Below are positions 1 to 9,780 of a stretch of 45,052 nt of DNA, piece after piece. The position numbers were made by a program, and so were the translations under genes. The notes under the pieces were generated by a model, which was given only the letters and a program-made list of their open reading frames with translations, ran no database searches and had not been told where the DNA came from. The stretch lies in IMG/VR virus record IMGVR_UViG_3300048592_001028, positions 1 to 45,052 of that record; one strand, given 5' to 3'. How positions within the stretch are numbered: position 1 is the first letter of the stretch; each line of letters begins with the position of its first letter. The DNA is from a virus.

Positions 1-43
1 GGCATCGATCCTCGATTTTGGGGTGGTCCCTCGACGCGCGAAC

Positions 44-64
44 GCCGCCGTTGGTGACGGCGGC
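44..64 (-). terminator. Hairpin downstream of the tRNA remnant
   Basis: A perfect 8-bp stem (44-51 against 57-64) with a 5-nt loop lies just beyond the 3' end of the tRNA copy. It could be the original terminator of the initiator tRNA gene on the chromosomal side of the junction. No T-tract follows it on the minus strand, so intrinsic termination is uncertain. Confidence 0.35.
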
Positions 65-80
65 ATTGGTAGGGTCTTGA

Positions 81-127
<47 letters not shown>

Positions 128-308
128 CCGACTAGCCGGAATTGGGTTCTCAATTGATTTCAGCCAGTTAGAGAGCTAATCCCTTGACATCACTAGAGCT
201 TTTCCCAGCGCCGATCGACATTCGACCGCATAGACCGGCGCGAAGCGGAGAACGAAGCGGATACGCCGGTTGACCTATTGTTGACCCGGGATTCTGGCGC
301 CTGGGAGA

Positions 309-3300
309 TCATGCCGGTTTCTCCCGACGTTTCAGGCTATCGAGGATCGTGCGTATCTCGTCCTCAAGATGCTGCCCCCGGTAAACGAAGGACGTCTCAT
401 GCCGCGCGTACTGGCCCTGCCGATCGGCGCTGAGCCAGTTGTAGGATCCGATGCACAAAAGATCGGTATCGATCGCCACGATCTTGCTGTGCAGCTTTGG
501 GAGCTTGTGCAGTCGGACCCTGATCTTGGAGAACGCCTTCTCGACCGCTTCCATCTGGGTTAGCCCGCCCGCGGCAGGTCCCATGTTGAGCAGCGGATCA
601 GCGAACACATCGATCTCAGCGCCGCGACGGATAGCGGCTTCGAACGCGGCAATCAGCCCGACGCGGTCCATCGTGCTCGCAATCGCCCAAGGACTGACTA
701 TCGTGTATCGGCGACCACCCGCAGAAAGTGCATCCAGCAGGAAGGCATCATGCCCGGCCGCATCCCGCAGCATCTGGATCTTGCCACCACCCTGCTTCAG
801 GTCCGTCCGAGGCTCAGCCGCAAACTCAAGAGCATTTGCCTCTGATGCGAAGAGGAAATCTGCCAGGACTGCGCGGGGTGATCCCGAGTGTGCTGCCGCA
901 ATGACATCCATGTCGCCGAAGACAAGACAGCTATCCTTGGCCCGGGAGACCGTCACGTTCAGCATGCTAGGCGAAGCATCAATGAAGCTGCCGTCGGAGT
1001 GCTTAGAATAGACTGGAGAGAAAATCACAACAGGGCGCTCGGCGCCTTGCAGGGCGTGGACCGTGCCGATGGTCATGCCTTCGCGCCCGTCGACGGAAAT
1101 CTTGCGGGTGGCGCAGGCATCGCGAATTTCGCGAACCTGGCGGCCAAAGGGGGTAACGATACCGACGATCTGTTCGAGTGGTCTGCGGTAGCGAGCTTCC
1201 AGCCCAGCGCGGTTGGCATCAAGCCAGGCCGCGATTGTCTGCGCCTCGAGCAGATTGGCGCGGCTGCTCCCCGAAGTTACAGCACGGCCATCGACATGGA
1301 GATACCCGAGCGCCGGAAGGTCTACATCCGGAGGGGCCTTGCCACGCAACGGCCGGAGCTTACCCTTGTAGCACAAAGCGTTGCTGAACCCGATGATCTC
1401 GTCGTAGCACCGCCGATGCTCAAAGAGGTAGAGCCCCTTCTCAAGCTCGGGATAGGGCGAGACAAGGCATGCTTCCTGCGCGAGGCGCATGGCACTGCCG
1501 CTCGTCGAACAGATCCCGCGTTCGGTCAGCGTATCGACGTCGGTGTCGTTGCCCAGAAGGCCAGAGTTCCGCAAGTTCCCGACATCAACCGGACGCGGCA
1601 CCGATGAGATCGGTTCGATCTGTTGCGTGTCTCCAATCACAAGGGCTCGCTTTGCGAGTGCGAAGGAGGCCCCAGCAACCTCGGGAAGGACCTGACCTGC
1701 TTCGTCGACAATCAAGAGGTCAATGAAGTCATATAGATACTCGGTCGCCCACTTGCCTCCGTCGCGGCGAGTGTAGGTCATCTTGCCAGGCAGGCTAGCG
1801 AACGTGGCCACGGCGCAGGGGGTCAACATCATCCGGCGATGCCATCGAGGAATGACCGTCGCCTTGCCATTTTTCCCTTTTGAGGCAGCAATCGCCGCGA
1901 GATCAGCTTCCATGGCCAGAAGCCAGCGACCCTCCCAGTAATGCGTGGCCAGAAGGAACAGCGTGAACCGAATTTCGAGGTCGGCCCGGCGTTCCAGCTC
2001 GGCTAGTTCGCCAGTGCTGCCGAGTGCGGAAACTGCGGCCTGCCAGTTCCTTTCCGCCTCGAGAGAATCCCGACGCAAGGCTCTGGTCCTTTCAAGGGCC
2101 TGTTCCGCAGATTTCAACGCCTGCTCTGCCGCCTGAAGTTCGGTCCTTACCCGCTCCTCGATCTCAGTGACTCGCTTTGCGGTCTCCAGCCCCGGAAGGA
2201 GGTCGCCGATGGCAAGCCGGGCGCGCAGGGCACGCTTCTCCTTAACCGACGAAAGGAATCCGATCACTGCGGTGAGCGAGGACTCCGAAGCCAAGTGCTG
2301 CTCAAGCGCCGATCGGGCGGCGCGAAACTTTTTGACGGCAGCGGTTCGTTCTGCGAGCTCGCCTGCCCGACTCGACTCCATGGCTTCAGGGTCAGGACCA
2401 AGTTGCGCCTCGAGGGCGGCGCTGGCCGTTTGACGCGCCAGGTTCGCGCGATCGAGCCGCGACAGCTTTTCGACCTCCAACTCGATGCGTTTCTGGAGAG
2501 CCGACACCACGGAAGCCACATCAGGGTTGGCGAACTCTGGAAAGGCCGCCCGAGCGGCCTGCAAGTACGCATCCTTCGCACGCTGCACATAAGCGACTGT
2601 CTCGCGCTCAGCCTGGAATTCTTCGGTCTGATAGCGGCGGGCCGCTTCAAGGCGCCTAGAATGCGACGCAAGGAACATCCCGAAGCTTTCGACCTCAGGA
2701 AGCCAGCGCCCGGCAAGGGGCCCCTCCCCTCTGCCGAAGTCCTTACCGAAGGCGTCGATAATGTTCGTCACCGCCTGGTTGTTCGATGACGCTGCAACGA
2801 TCACCGGCGGGTCTTCGCCTCGCAGCGCGGCACGCACCCAAAGCCCAGCAACGGCCGACAGGAGCATGGTGGTTTTTCCGGTCCCAGGCGGGCCATTGAC
2901 GGCGATCACCTCTCCCGGCGTCGATGCATCCAGCCAAGCCAAGACCTGCCTCTGGTGTTCCGCAAGCGGAAAGTTCGGGTTCGAATGGCCAAGCCGGCGC
3001 GCGAATTCCTGCTCGATCCGTTGATCCGGGCTCCCGGCAGCTCGTCGCGGGTGAGCGACGTGCCTGAGCAGCTTCGCATCAGGCTTTTCGACGAGGAGCT
3101 TGTCATAGAGGTCAAGGATTCCCCGCACCGTGGCGTTCGCATCCTCGGCTAGCTCAAGAAACCCTGACCCGATCGGCTGGTAGTCTGTATCACCACGCGG
3201 CCAGCCTTGGGACACGGCATCCACCATCTTACGGCAGTGCCCAAGGTATTCCTGCCAGGCGCCTTCACCCGTCATCTCCGGAAGAGGGCTCTCGGTCAGA

Positions 3301-3713
3301 AACGAGTCCAGCGCGTCAACCGACCCGATGGCGAATTCGCCCGATGGCAAAGGGGTCAACAGATCGCGTGCTAGGGCATTTCGGGTGGGGGTGATCCGCC
3401 CGCCCCGATCGACCGTCGCCTCGGTCACCACGGGTGCTACGATTTCAGGTGAGCCGCCCCCTCGGGCTGCCCCATGCGACGACTTTCGCGCCGTCACCAG
3501 GGGCCAGAACCGAATGCCCATTGTCTTTGCCGCGGCCTGACCCCGGAAAACCCGCTCAACAACCTGCGCAGGGAGAACGCCTGTTTTCAGTGACTCGCCA
3601 GGCACTTCGACAAAGCGCTTGCGGTCTCCTTGCGTGAACTTCCCTTCGCCCAGCGCGCCGTCGGCAAGGGATGTCCGCCAGTAGCTAAGCAAGTTCTCCT
3701 GACCAAGTACCAT
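309..3713 (-). CDS. SF1 helicase with C-terminal PLD-like nuclease domain
   Basis: A 1134-aa protein. The helicase core has a Q-motif-like segment (about 249-262), Walker A GPPGTGKTT (about 274-282), a long predicted coiled coil between the ATPase motifs (about 360-560), Walker B VDEAGQ (about 669-674), motif III GDTQQIEP (about 694-701) and a motif VI-like VTVSRAK. The last 150 residues form a phospholipase D-like domain with one HKD signature, HSKIVAID followed by GSYNW, so the active site would need dimerisation. The predicted role is ATP-driven DNA or RNA processing coupled to nuclease cleavage. It is the last gene of the minus-strand TerY/PP2C/kinase cluster, 195 bp after the kinase gene, and probably its DNA-directed effector. 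The start has no strong ribosome-binding site, so it could lie slightly downstream. Confidence 0.85.
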   Translation of the reverse strand: MVLGQENLLSYWRTSLADGALGEGKFTQGDRKRFVEVPGESLKTGVLPAQVVERVFRGQAAAKTMGIRFWPLVTARKSSHGAARGGGSPEIVAPVVTEATVDRGGRITPTRNALARDLLTPLPSGEFAIGSVDALDSFLTESPLPEMTGEGAWQEYLGHCRKMVDAVSQGWPRGDTDYQPIGSGFLELAEDANATVRGILDLYDKLLVEKPDAKLLRHVAHPRRAAGSPDQRIEQEFARRLGHSNPNFPLAEHQRQVLAWLDASTPGEVIAVNGPPGTGKTTMLLSAVAGLWVRAALRGEDPPVIVAASSNNQAVTNIIDAFGKDFGRGEGPLAGRWLPEVESFGMFLASHSRRLEAARRYQTEEFQAERETVAYVQRAKDAYLQAARAAFPEFANPDVASVVSALQKRIELEVEKLSRLDRANLARQTASAALEAQLGPDPEAMESSRAGELAERTAAVKKFRAARSALEQHLASESSLTAVIGFLSSVKEKRALRARLAIGDLLPGLETAKRVTEIEERVRTELQAAEQALKSAEQALERTRALRRDSLEAERNWQAAVSALGSTGELAELERRADLEIRFTLFLLATHYWEGRWLLAMEADLAAIAASKGKNGKATVIPRWHRRMMLTPCAVATFASLPGKMTYTRRDGGKWATEYLYDFIDLLIVDEAGQVLPEVAGASFALAKRALVIGDTQQIEPISSVPRPVDVGNLRNSGLLGNDTDVDTLTERGICSTSGSAMRLAQEACLVSPYPELEKGLYLFEHRRCYDEIIGFSNALCYKGKLRPLRGKAPPDVDLPALGYLHVDGRAVTSGSSRANLLEAQTIAAWLDANRAGLEARYRRPLEQIVGIVTPFGRQVREIRDACATRKISVDGREGMTIGTVHALQGAERPVVIFSPVYSKHSDGSFIDASPSMLNVTVSRAKDSCLVFGDMDVIAAAHSGSPRAVLADFLFASEANALEFAAEPRTDLKQGGGKIQMLRDAAGHDAFLLDALSAGGRRYTIVSPWAIASTMDRVGLIAAFEAAIRRGAEIDVFADPLLNMGPAAGGLTQMEAVEKAFSKIRVRLHKLPKLHSKIVAIDTDLLCIGSYNWLSADRQGQYARHETSFVYRGQHLEDEIRTILDSLKRREKPA

Positions 3714-3908
3714 TAGACGTGCACCATTTCATTTGCTCGCTGTATATTCGCTTGTAGCAGTCTTCGATCATATTCGATGCAGCCTGGCTGTATTCCGATT
3801 TCGTGCCCTAACCTGGAAGCGTCGGTTCGAGGGGGGACATGATGGCCTGCATGAACTCCTTGACGGAAATCGCGCCATCTCAACAAGTCGCTGATTGGGC
3901 GGCCATCG

Positions 3909-6071
3909 CTAGATGTTCCTTGTACCGCGACAGCCTGGATAGCGAGAGCACCCCCAGAACGGGCCACGTCGCCCACGCCTGCGGCGCATGGAGGCACCGC
4001 AGGTCGGACAGAGTGGGGTTCCTCCGGTAGGCCGCGGGGCGGGAGTTGGCGAGGTTGGAAAAACTGGCGTGAAGGGTGGCGGCACGGGGCGCGGTGTAGC
4101 CGTAACCTTGAGCGTTACCTTGGATGACGGAACGCTCGCCCCTAGCAATCTCAGATCGTGTGCAGCCCCCGCCCTTTCTACAAGAGCCTGCACTAGTGCG
4201 GTATCTCCCCGAACTCGCGAGGGCAGCGCATCCAATCGTGGTTTGGCGGTGCGGAGCGTGGTCAAACCGCCCCGTATGGAGGCTTCGAGCTTCGCCTTCT
4301 GGGTCGCATACTTGGACCGAAGAGCGCGCTCGTCGGTAACGTCCTGCGCGTTCGGTGCGGGGTTATAGCGGAACCTTGCCTCGTGCGCTTTCCGCCAGTT
4401 CATCAACTTTTGGGTCATGACTTCGCCGAAGCCCGGCACCGCGCGAACAACAGACCAGTCAACATCGGCGGCTGTTTCAACACCGAAGGAAATCAGCGTT
4501 GCAGTCTTGGCCGGCCCTATGCCGGAAATACTCGCACGTCGCACCTGAAACTGATCGAGGTATGCCGCACGCTGGCGAGCTTCGCGATTGGATTTGAAGT
4601 TACGAAGGTCTTGGGCGAGGTCATCGTCGATACGTTTGTATGCCGCGATTTCTGCATCCAGATCGGCGCGAACTTGCACGACTTCTGTCAGGTTGCTCCG
4701 GCGCATGAAGGCGTCAAGCTCCGCCTGCACCTTACTATCGGCCTTTTCGAATCGTTTCAGAAAGGGCTGCTCGGAAACATTCCGGTCGCGAAATCTTGCA
4801 AAGCCCCAACCGGCGAGCCCAAGCCAGATGAACCAGATCGAAGTTGCAAAGACGAGTCCGGCAACGGCACCCACGATCATTAGGAGAGCCGTGAGGAAAT
4901 GACCGCGCTTCGCGTTCTTTGCTTCCCGTAACGCCGCACTAGGGCCGGGCGGAATAGCAATGGAAAGCGACAGCAGGTCCGATGCAGTCGGGAACCGGAA
5001 CGCCAAAATCTCCCGTATCGCCTCCTCCGTGCCGCGCACGTCGGTTGGAATGTCCGGGGTGACGAAAGACAGGTCCGGGAACATATCGAAGCCGCTTCTC
5101 GCGGCAAGACCGCACCAGACGCATCCCTTGGCACTGCTTGGGTAAAAGTGCGACTTGACCTTGCCGCAGCGGCTCAATGAGCCTTCCAGTCGCGTGAGTG
5201 CATCCACCCATTCCGCCGCACTCGGGCGCGACGAGGCATTCAACCCGAAGGCGCGCTCAATGGCTGAACTGACGGGGGCCGGGAACAGATCAAGGGGCAG
5301 AGCCCCGGGCGGCGGGCTCGTCTGCGTCTCGGATCGGCGAAGCACGGTGAACGCAAACCTGTTCTGGGCGATGGACTCGCCCATCGACAAATCAGGTCCG
5401 TTGTGAACTCCCGCGTAGGGGTGCCGCCCCATGAAGAGAAGGTGAAAGATCGCGACCGCCAGACCGAAATTATCGTGCTGAAGCGTGCGCGTCACAGTGC
5501 CGAGGTTGATGCCATGAAGCTCGGGTGGCGTGAAATCCTCCACCCCGACAAGGCAAGGATAGGTCTTGCCGTTAAAGCTGAACTGGAAGCTGTCCGCGTC
5601 GATTAGCGCAACGGTTGCCTCCTGCGACACCAGAACCCCGGAGTGGTTCAGGTCGCCGATTACACATCCGGTCTGATGCACCTTTCCAACTGCACGCGCG
5701 ACGTTCAGCGCGGCCCGAACAACAAAACGGTAGTCGGCCTTCGGAAAGTGGCGCTGCCGGGACTTCGGGCTGTAAAGCTCATGCAGGGGAAAGTATCCCG
5801 ACACGAGACGCATTAGAAAACCCAGAAACTTGCCGCTCGGATCGGTAGCTATCTCGCCCGGATAGGCAACAAGATCGGTCTTGGCGGCAAGTCCGCCAAG
5901 CACCATCGCCCGAACCTTGTTTTCGCGGGATGCTCGAATTCTGGCACCGTAAATCTTCACCGCTTGCCCGGCCTTGCCAGTGACCGCGAAAACCTCGCCC
6001 TCTCCGCCGCCGCCTATCCTTTCTCCAAGCTGATAGCGCGATGTGCCGACTACAATCTCCCGCATAGTCAC
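3909..6071 (-). CDS. TerY-P-type protein kinase with membrane, HhH and zinc-finger domains
   Basis: A 720-aa multidomain protein. Residues 10-290 resemble a protein kinase: glycine loop GERIGGGGEGEVF (16-28), the lysine in AVKIY, a catalytic loop GDLNHSGVL around Asp140 and DADSF in place of DFG at 158-162. The D+5 metal-binding Asn of kinases is Gly here (residue 145), so catalysis may be weak. A hydrophobic double segment (about 391-425) suggests a membrane hairpin, followed by a coiled coil, a helix-hairpin-helix (ISGIGPAKTATLISFG, about 514-530) and a C-terminal C4 topoisomerase-type zinc finger (about 686-720). The last two suggest DNA binding. It starts with GTG overlapping the PP2C stop (GTGA), which implies translational coupling. 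This architecture is that of the kinase in the TerY-phosphorylation triad. Confidence 0.85.
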   Translation of the reverse strand: MTMREIVVGTSRYQLGERIGGGGEGEVFAVTGKAGQAVKIYGARIRASRENKVRAMVLGGLAAKTDLVAYPGEIATDPSGKFLGFLMRLVSGYFPLHELYSPKSRQRHFPKADYRFVVRAALNVARAVGKVHQTGCVIGDLNHSGVLVSQEATVALIDADSFQFSFNGKTYPCLVGVEDFTPPELHGINLGTVTRTLQHDNFGLAVAIFHLLFMGRHPYAGVHNGPDLSMGESIAQNRFAFTVLRRSETQTSPPPGALPLDLFPAPVSSAIERAFGLNASSRPSAAEWVDALTRLEGSLSRCGKVKSHFYPSSAKGCVWCGLAARSGFDMFPDLSFVTPDIPTDVRGTEEAIREILAFRFPTASDLLSLSIAIPPGPSAALREAKNAKRGHFLTALLMIVGAVAGLVFATSIWFIWLGLAGWGFARFRDRNVSEQPFLKRFEKADSKVQAELDAFMRRSNLTEVVQVRADLDAEIAAYKRIDDDLAQDLRNFKSNREARQRAAYLDQFQVRRASISGIGPAKTATLISFGVETAADVDWSVVRAVPGFGEVMTQKLMNWRKAHEARFRYNPAPNAQDVTDERALRSKYATQKAKLEASIRGGLTTLRTAKPRLDALPSRVRGDTALVQALVERAGAAHDLRLLGASVPSSKVTLKVTATPRPVPPPFTPVFPTSPTPAPRPTGGTPLCPTCGASMRRRRGRRGPFWGCSRYPGCRGTRNI

Positions 6072-6814
6072 ACACCCGACAGCAGAACCAGCGTTTTATC
6101 ATCGTCGGTTCGTTCGCAGACGGAAGATCCGGCAAGATAGCTCCGCAGTTTCTGGGATAGTTCCGGGAGCTTCCCTGAGGCAACCGCACCATCGACGGGG
6201 CGCATCATAGGATTGAAGAATCCGGGGTGCGCCCTCTTGTCCATGACGGAGAGCGCCAGATCGCCAACACCATCGGAGAACAGGGCGAATGCGTCATGCT
6301 GCCGCTCTTGCCGAATGATATTCAAACGGGGCTCGGGATCGTCGGTGATAAAGAATGTGGTCGAGGCATAATCCCCATTTTCAGGCCAGCAGATCGCATC
6401 CCATTCCGATCCACAACGCCCGACGATCGCGCTATCCCCGATATGCAGAGCAAGAATTTCCGTCGGCGTGATCAGGAGGGTCGCCAATGTCGCCGCGAAC
6501 TGCCTGGGCGAGGTTTCTCGCCGATCCGCCGCAATCGAAATCCGGTCTCGGATCTCGTCGATCCAGTCTTTCAGCGTATCGTCATCCGGCAGAGCCTCGT
6601 TTTCGGCCAGCCATTCTCGAAACCGAACCTTGAGCACGCGACACGCAAGCCACGCGCCGGAGCCTCCGAAATTCGCACTTCCGGCCCCATCTGAAACTAT
6701 GGAGAGCACGCATCCATTGCCGACGGCCGAAACTGTGAAGGCGTCTTGCAGTCTTTCACCTGATCGAATGTGCGAAGTGCCTATCTCGGACGCGGCCGCC
6801 CAACGCCACGCCAT
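6068..6814 (-). CDS. PP2C-family protein phosphatase (TerY-P triad)
   Basis: A 248-aa PPM/PP2C-type Ser/Thr phosphatase. Metal-binding motifs are visible: the SDGAGSANFGGSGA segment near residue 50, LHIGDSAIVGR in the middle and LFSDGVGDL towards the C-terminus. It probably reverses the phosphorylation made by the neighbouring kinase, with the vWA protein as the likely substrate or scaffold. The ATG at 6814 lies 5 nt after the vWA stop. An alternative start at 6838 would overlap the vWA gene and add eight residues. The 3' end overlaps the kinase start. Confidence 0.85.
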   Translation of the reverse strand: MAWRWAAASEIGTSHIRSGERLQDAFTVSAVGNGCVLSIVSDGAGSANFGGSGAWLACRVLKVRFREWLAENEALPDDDTLKDWIDEIRDRISIAADRRETSPRQFAATLATLLITPTEILALHIGDSAIVGRCGSEWDAICWPENGDYASTTFFITDDPEPRLNIIRQERQHDAFALFSDGVGDLALSVMDKRAHPGFFNPMMRPVDGAVASGKLPELSQKLRSYLAGSSVCERTDDDKTLVLLSGV

Positions 6815-6819
6815 TCTTA

Positions 6820-7497
6820 CTATCCCGCAACCGCCCAACCGTCTGGGGCGGTCGGATTCGCCAAGGCGACCTGATCTCCGGGATTTGATTGCGACACGGC
6901 GCTAAGAGAACTGGACAGCCATTTGAACAGTTCCTTGAACGCGAGCCCCTTGAGCTTGAGCGGCTGCCGTGTAGCGATCTGCGATAGAATGCCCATGTCG
7001 GCACCCTCCACGCCTACCGCGTAGAACATGAACTCCTTGCGTTCCTCCCCATCGTGAACCCGGCGCTTCGCCTCATTCCAACTGTCGGTTGGAGCACCGT
7101 CGGTAATCAGGAAAACCCAAGGCCGAAAAATCTTGAGGCCATTGGCGCGGATATGGTCTTTACGCGTGCGCAACATATCCAAGCCTGTGATAATCGCTTC
7201 GCCCAATGGCGTTGCGCCCGTCGGTTGCAGGGTTTCGGGATAGAAGTGATCCACCGTGGCGAACTCGTGCCGCACCTCTACGGGGCCGAAAGTCACCATC
7301 GCCAGTTCGACGCGTTTTGCCGCAAGGGAGTCCCCGAGAAGTTCTTGACGAAGAGTCGCGAGCCCTTCGTTCAACTCCGCAATAGGCGCACCGCTCATAG
7401 AACCCGACGTATCCAGCAGTAGGAGAACCGGGCATCTCGGCTCAGGGTTCTCGGCAAGTTGTGCATCAAAAAACGGTTCCTGCTCAAAATCGGTCAT
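6820..7497 (-). CDS. terY: TerY-like vWA domain protein (TerY-P triad)
   Basis: A 225-aa von Willebrand factor A domain protein. The MIDAS metal site is complete: DTSGSMSG (DxSxS), GATPLGEA (Thr) and ITDGAPTD (Asp). It is first in a tight minus-strand operon with the PP2C phosphatase and the kinase, the arrangement defined as the TerY-phosphorylation triad and reported as anti-phage. The start at 7497 was preferred over the longer frame from 7647 because GAGGAG lies just upstream and the vWA fold begins soon after. The 213 bp between this start and the integrase stop (7498-7710) should hold the operon promoter. A TATGCT-like -10 on the minus strand at 7550-7555 is only a weak candidate. Confidence 0.85.
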   Translation of the reverse strand: MTDFEQEPFFDAQLAENPEPRCPVLLLLDTSGSMSGAPIAELNEGLATLRQELLGDSLAAKRVELAMVTFGPVEVRHEFATVDHFYPETLQPTGATPLGEAIITGLDMLRTRKDHIRANGLKIFRPWVFLITDGAPTDSWNEAKRRVHDGEERKEFMFYAVGVEGADMGILSQIATRQPLKLKGLAFKELFKWLSSSLSAVSQSNPGDQVALANPTAPDGWAVAG

Positions 7498-7710
7498 CGG
7501 CGACTCCTCGTTCTTGAATGATCTTTGCTCACGCTGCATTGGCAGCCTTAGCATATCATTGAGAAATATGAAGACTTCGCGCGCGGCGCGGCGACAGGAT
7601 ATGGAGGTTCTGCCGCACAGGGTGATGCGTCCGAGCTCCTGGCGCATCGCACTGTCATCGGCCCGAGAAGACCAGCGTGATGCTGCGTTACTGTCAGGCC
7701 GCTTTCCGCT

Positions 7711-8940
7711 TTACTCTCCCACCACCTTCAGCCGCGGCCGCAGCATTTCGCCCACCGCGTTGACGCCGGCGCGCAGCGGGGACTCGATCAGGTGGGCGTA
7801 GCGCTGGGTGGTGCCGATCTGGGTGTGCCCGAGCAGTTTGCCGATCATCTCAAGCGATGCCCCTCCCGAAACCAGCAGCGAGGCGAAGGTGTGGCGCAGG
7901 TCGTGGATGCGGACGTCCGGGATCTCGGCCTCCTCCCGCATCCGCGCCCAGAAGCGCTTCAACTCGATCACCGGCTGGCCCTCGACGTCGCCGGGGAAGA
8001 GGAACGGGCAGCCTGCCGGCGCGGCCTCACGGCGCAGCCGGATCAGCGCCACCGCCTCGGCCGATATCGGAATGCGGTGGACCCGGCGCTGCTTGGTGTA
8101 GGCCGCCTGCTTCGTCCAGATTGCGAGTTCCAGATTGAACTGGTCGAAGGTGGCGGTGCGAACCTCGCCCAACCGGGCGCCGGTCAGCATGCAGAGCCGG
8201 ATGATCCCGGCCGCGCGCTGATCCTCGTCACGGGCCAGCGCATCGGCCAGCCGCCCGATCTCCTCGAACGACAGGAACCGCTCGCGCGCCGTCTCGGGTC
8301 GCTTGCGGAAGGCAAGCGCCGGGTTGTCGGTGCGCATCCGCCACTGGATGGCGAGATTGAACATCTTGCGCAGGACCTCGCCCACGCGGTTCGCCCGCAC
8401 CGGCGTGGGCCGGGGTGGCTTCAACTGCTTCCGGCGCTTCGCCTTCGGCTGCCTCGATGCCGGCCTGACCCGGCCCTCTGCGATCTTCGTCAGCAGCCGG
8501 TCGACGTCCGTCGGCGTGATGTCGGCGACCTTGTGCAGCCGCCAGTCGGGCAGCACCAGTTTCTGCAGCATGCTCTTCTGGTCGGCAGCGTTGGCGGCCT
8601 CCAGCTTCGGCAGGTGCTCTTCGATGAAGCGATCCGCCAGATCACCGATCGTCGGCGCCCCGCGGTCGGACTTGCGGCCCTCGACCGGGTCCTCGCCGCG
8701 ATCGATTTCACGCTTGAGGCGCTGGGCCTCTTCGCGCGCCGCGGTCACGCTCCAGCTCGGCCAGGTCCCGATCGTGAAACGACGCTGTCGCCCGGCGAGC
8801 CGGTAGATCAGCACGAAGCCCTTGCGACCGGACTCGTAGACGCAGAGGCCGAAGCCGGCGCAGTCTTCGTCGAAGATCACGTATTTCCGGCTGCCGACGC
8901 CGGCAGCCTTCACAACCCTCTCGGTAATCCGCGTACCCAT
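7711..8940 (-). CDS. int: Tyrosine-type site-specific integrase (P4-like)
   Basis: A 409-aa phage integrase with an N-terminal arm-type DNA-binding domain of the DUF4102/P4 type (about 1-90), a core-binding SAM-like domain (about 95-190) and a C-terminal catalytic domain. Catalytic motifs are TGARLGEVR (first Arg), HDLRHTFASLL (HxxR) and GTTQRYAHL (nucleophilic Tyr). The ATG at 8940 is preferred over the upstream frame because GGAAGGAG precedes it. It presumably recombines attP with the initiator tRNA whose 3' half remains at 81-127. About 7.6 kb of cargo lies between this gene and that site. Confidence 0.95.
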   Translation of the reverse strand: MGTRITERVVKAAGVGSRKYVIFDEDCAGFGLCVYESGRKGFVLIYRLAGRQRRFTIGTWPSWSVTAAREEAQRLKREIDRGEDPVEGRKSDRGAPTIGDLADRFIEEHLPKLEAANAADQKSMLQKLVLPDWRLHKVADITPTDVDRLLTKIAEGRVRPASRQPKAKRRKQLKPPRPTPVRANRVGEVLRKMFNLAIQWRMRTDNPALAFRKRPETARERFLSFEEIGRLADALARDEDQRAAGIIRLCMLTGARLGEVRTATFDQFNLELAIWTKQAAYTKQRRVHRIPISAEAVALIRLRREAAPAGCPFLFPGDVEGQPVIELKRFWARMREEAEIPDVRIHDLRHTFASLLVSGGASLEMIGKLLGHTQIGTTQRYAHLIESPLRAGVNAVGEMLRPRLKVVGE

Positions 8941-9023
8941 AAAGCATTCTCCTTCCCGGACCGGGACGACTGAGCCAACACCGCCCGCGGGGAGCAACCT
9001 GCTCTTTGCGGACAGGTGGCGAA

Positions 9024-9042
9024 GAGGCGGAAACCGGCGGAA
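9024..9042 (+). repeat. 19-bp repeat, copy 1 of an inverted pair
   Basis: GAGGCGGAAACCGGCGGAA lies upstream of the integrase start and reappears, identical and inverted, at 9929-9947. It contains an internal near-repeat of GGCGGAAAC. An arm site for the integrase or excisionase, or an operator, is possible. Confidence 0.7.
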
Positions 9043-9126
9043 ACGGCGCAACGATTGCGCCGCAGGCGAGCGGAGCCCGCGCTCTGCGGCGAGGCACGGG
9101 TGCTTTGACGGGCTGGAGCTGCAGCG

Positions 9127-9741
9127 CTACTGCTGGTTCAGCTCACGCCAGACAGCAGTTATTCGCTTTCGGATCGTGCTCTCGTCCGGCGCATCGCCAG
9201 TCGGGCTGTTCGCGATGAACCAATCCTGCATCTCTCCGATGAGCGCACGCAGGGACTCCGGCATGCCGTCGTTGAAGAGGCGCCGGATCAGAGCGATGTA
9301 GAAGCGATCCCAGTCGTACCGGGGCGGCGCTCCCGGGCTGGAAGCCCGCGCACGCACGAGACCGTGGGCGCTTTCGAAGCGCTCGATCTCGGCGGCCGTA
9401 ACCATGATGTCGGCCGCCTCCATCCGGACTCCGCCGGACGGCCTCGTGATATACTTCCACTCGTCCGAGCCCGGCCGCTTCGCCTGCTCGACATAGACCT
9501 TTTTCGCCGCCGCACCGAAGGGCCGAAACAGCGGGCGCACCTCGGTTCCAGCGACGCTCATCAGACCGCTCGCCTGCTCGACCCCGAGCTTCACCACCGG
9601 AAATCCTGCGACCAGATCAAGCTCGTCGACGATAGCCCAGTCGAGAATCTGTGCCTGACTACACCCCCATCGCACTGACACTTCGAGCACCGTGAACAGG
9701 GACCGCTGTGGAATACCCACAACTTGCCTCCATCGATTCAT
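9127..9741 (-). CDS. Hypothetical protein next to the integrase
   Basis: A 204-aa soluble protein that I cannot assign to a named family. The C-terminal half contains PPRYDWDRFYIALIRRLF, then a region ending PDESTIRKRITAVWREL, which looks like a small helical DNA-binding-type tail. It resembles hypothetical proteins seen next to regulatory genes in alphaproteobacterial prophages, but its role is unknown. ATG 9741 is chosen; a TTG at 9768 would add nine residues. It lies between the two inverted 19-bp repeats and is divergent from the excisionase gene, which suggests a regulatory or recombination-related job. Confidence 0.65.
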   Translation of the reverse strand: MNRWRQVVGIPQRSLFTVLEVSVRWGCSQAQILDWAIVDELDLVAGFPVVKLGVEQASGLMSVAGTEVRPLFRPFGAAAKKVYVEQAKRPGSDEWKYITRPSGGVRMEAADIMVTAAEIERFESAHGLVRARASSPGAPPRYDWDRFYIALIRRLFNDGMPESLRALIGEMQDWFIANSPTGDAPDESTIRKRITAVWRELNQQ

Positions 9742-9780
9742 GCCACGATGACCCCCGAATGTCGGCAATAGCCTGCAAGG

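Noticed and set aside
369-3637. Several plus-strand open frames across the helicase gene
   Set aside because: They are antisense shadows of the 1134-aa gene, which carries a full set of helicase and PLD motifs in one frame.
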